Origin: Caprimulgus europaeus
Taxonomy: Eukaryota; Chordata; Aves; Caprimulgiformes; Caprimulgidae
NCBI GenBank assembly: GCA_907165065.1
Contig: OU015543.1
Span: 12,382,096 to 12,446,095, forward strand
Direction: 5' to 3'
DNA: 64,000 bases
Below are positions 63,070 through 64,000 of this stretch, one piece after another (position 1 is the stretch's first letter; every line of letters starts with the position of its first letter). Below the pieces are notes generated by a model. It ran no database searches. It had not been told where the DNA came from and worked only from the letters and a program-made list of their open reading frames with translations. Both the position numbers and the translations under genes were made by a program.

Positions 63070-63184
63070 GGTGGATGCCAGGCCCCGTGTGGGTGATGCA
63101 ACCCCGGGCACAGCCCCCCCACGAACACCCCCGCGGTCCCCCCGAGCTCGGCAGGGCCGGGCTGACCCCGCTCCCCAGGGCTGA
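63070..63184. repeat. Direct duplication, copy A (~110 bp)
   Basis: The segment with GCCAGGCCCCGTGTGGGTGA and CCCCCGAGCTCGGCAGGGCC is repeated ~820 bp downstream (63894-64000) with only a few changes. Confidence 0.95.
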
Positions 63185-63299
63185 GACCCCACACACTCAC
63201 CGCACTGATGGCCCGGTGGGCTCCCGCACCGACCCACCCCCCCCACACTCCCCCCAGCCCGGGTTCTCCCCCCGCTCCTGCCCCCCACCCCAGCCCCGC

Positions 63300-63780
63300 C
63301 CCCCCGGGGTAGGGACCCCCCACCCACTGCGGGACCCCAGCTCGGTGCCCCCTCCCGCCCATCTCCGCGGCGGCGGGGCAGGTCCCGGCCGGTCCCGAGC
63401 GCTCCCCGGGCAGAGCCGCACCTCGGGGAGGGGCCGGGCCGGGCAGGCGCGGACGGTGCGGCGGGACCGGGGCTCGGCGGGGCTCGGCACGGCTCGGCAC
63501 CGGGCGCTGGAGCCGGTAAGCGGGGCTAGGGGGTTGTGGGACACCGGGAACCGTAACGGGAAGGGGTCGGGACCCGGGAGCCTGACCCCAACTCGCCCGG
63601 GCGGAGAGCTGGGGGCGGCTCTGGCCAAGTTTGGGGTCCGATGCCGGTCGGGAGCTCCGTGGAACGGAGCCGGTAAGTGGGAACCGGGCCGGGGGTGCGA
63701 GGGGAGCGGCCGGGACGGGTGTGGCGGAGCCGGTAGGAGCCGCGGGTGGGGGGGCTCGGTCCTGGGGGTCTCTTGTCCCG
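63300..63780. promoter_or_regulatory. CpG island near window end
   Basis: Dense CpG, GC boxes and repeated GGCTCGGC motifs (63475-63500); GT-AG compatible donors such as GAGCCGGTAAG (63510, 63670, 63730). It looks like a housekeeping-type promoter with alternative first exons, perhaps GPRC5C by synteny, not shown by coding sequence. Confidence 0.4.
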
Positions 63781-63893
63781 GTGCGGTCCCGGGGGTCCCT
63801 TGTGCTGGGTGGGTCCCGGGGGTTCCTGTCCCCATCTCGGACCGGCAGCCCTGGGTGTGAAGCCGGGGAGGGGGGGGACCCACCCCACCCACT

Positions 63894-64000
63894 GGTGAGT
63901 GCCAGGCCCCGTGTGGGTGATGCCAACCCGGCACAGCCCCCCCACGAACACCCCCGCGGTCCCCCCGAGCTCGGCAGGGCCGGGCTGACCCCACTCCCCA
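63894..64000. repeat. Direct duplication, copy B (~107 bp, cut by window end)
   Basis: Near-identical to 63074-63180, same orientation, and continuing to the last base of the window. Confidence 0.95.

Overview
The window is vertebrate nuclear DNA and almost certainly avian. It has five compact intron-containing genes with GT-AG splice sites, CR1 LINE 3' ends (the typical bird retroposon), small introns, high GC with CpG-rich promoters, and many short tandem arrays, as expected of a bird microchromosome. The gene order RPL38-TTYH2-DNAI2-BTBD17-GPR142 matches human 17q25.1; from memory this corresponds to bird chromosome 18. A songbird is plausible from the LTR-like repeats, but I cannot prove the species.

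Region 1-28,700 is a gene desert in which I find no credible coding exon. It holds minisatellites (1-660, 4675-5155, 11640-11960, 13798-14145, 15072-15690, 21096-21640, 24846-25092), three GGGAT/ATCCC pentanucleotide arrays (2013-2457, 17226-17352, 18749-19450), two CR1 fragments, two copies of a ~635-bp LTR-like repeat, and several short AT-rich islands dense in TAATTA/CAATTA motifs that look like candidate regulatory elements. A long imperfect hairpin lies at 28718-28804, just before the RPL38 CpG island.

Region 28,880-48,560 is gene-dense and all on the + strand. RPL38 (70 aa, complete), TTYH2 (14 coding exons, 535 aa) and DNAI2 (13 coding exons, 606 aa) were each rebuilt exon by exon, with reading phase closing at every junction. 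Promoter features are legible: a 20-bp palindrome of two ETS half-sites at RPL38, a 32-bp minisatellite running into the TTYH2 CpG island, and a YY1 / E-box / RFX X-box cluster at DNAI2.

Region 48,560-64,000 holds BTBD17 (- strand, 3 exons, 483 aa, secreted BTB/BACK protein) and, divergently, GPR142 (+ strand, class A GPCR, at least 375 aa). KIF19, which lies between DNAI2 and BTBD17 in human, is not in the ~2 kb between them here. The last 3 kb is CpG-rich without recognisable coding sequence. By synteny it may be 5' flank or 5' UTR of GPRC5C, and it ends in a ~110-bp direct duplication.

The genes do not form one pathway: a ribosomal protein, a volume/Ca-related membrane protein, an axonemal dynein subunit, a secreted protein and a nutrient-sensing GPCR. 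Their adjacency is ancestral synteny.
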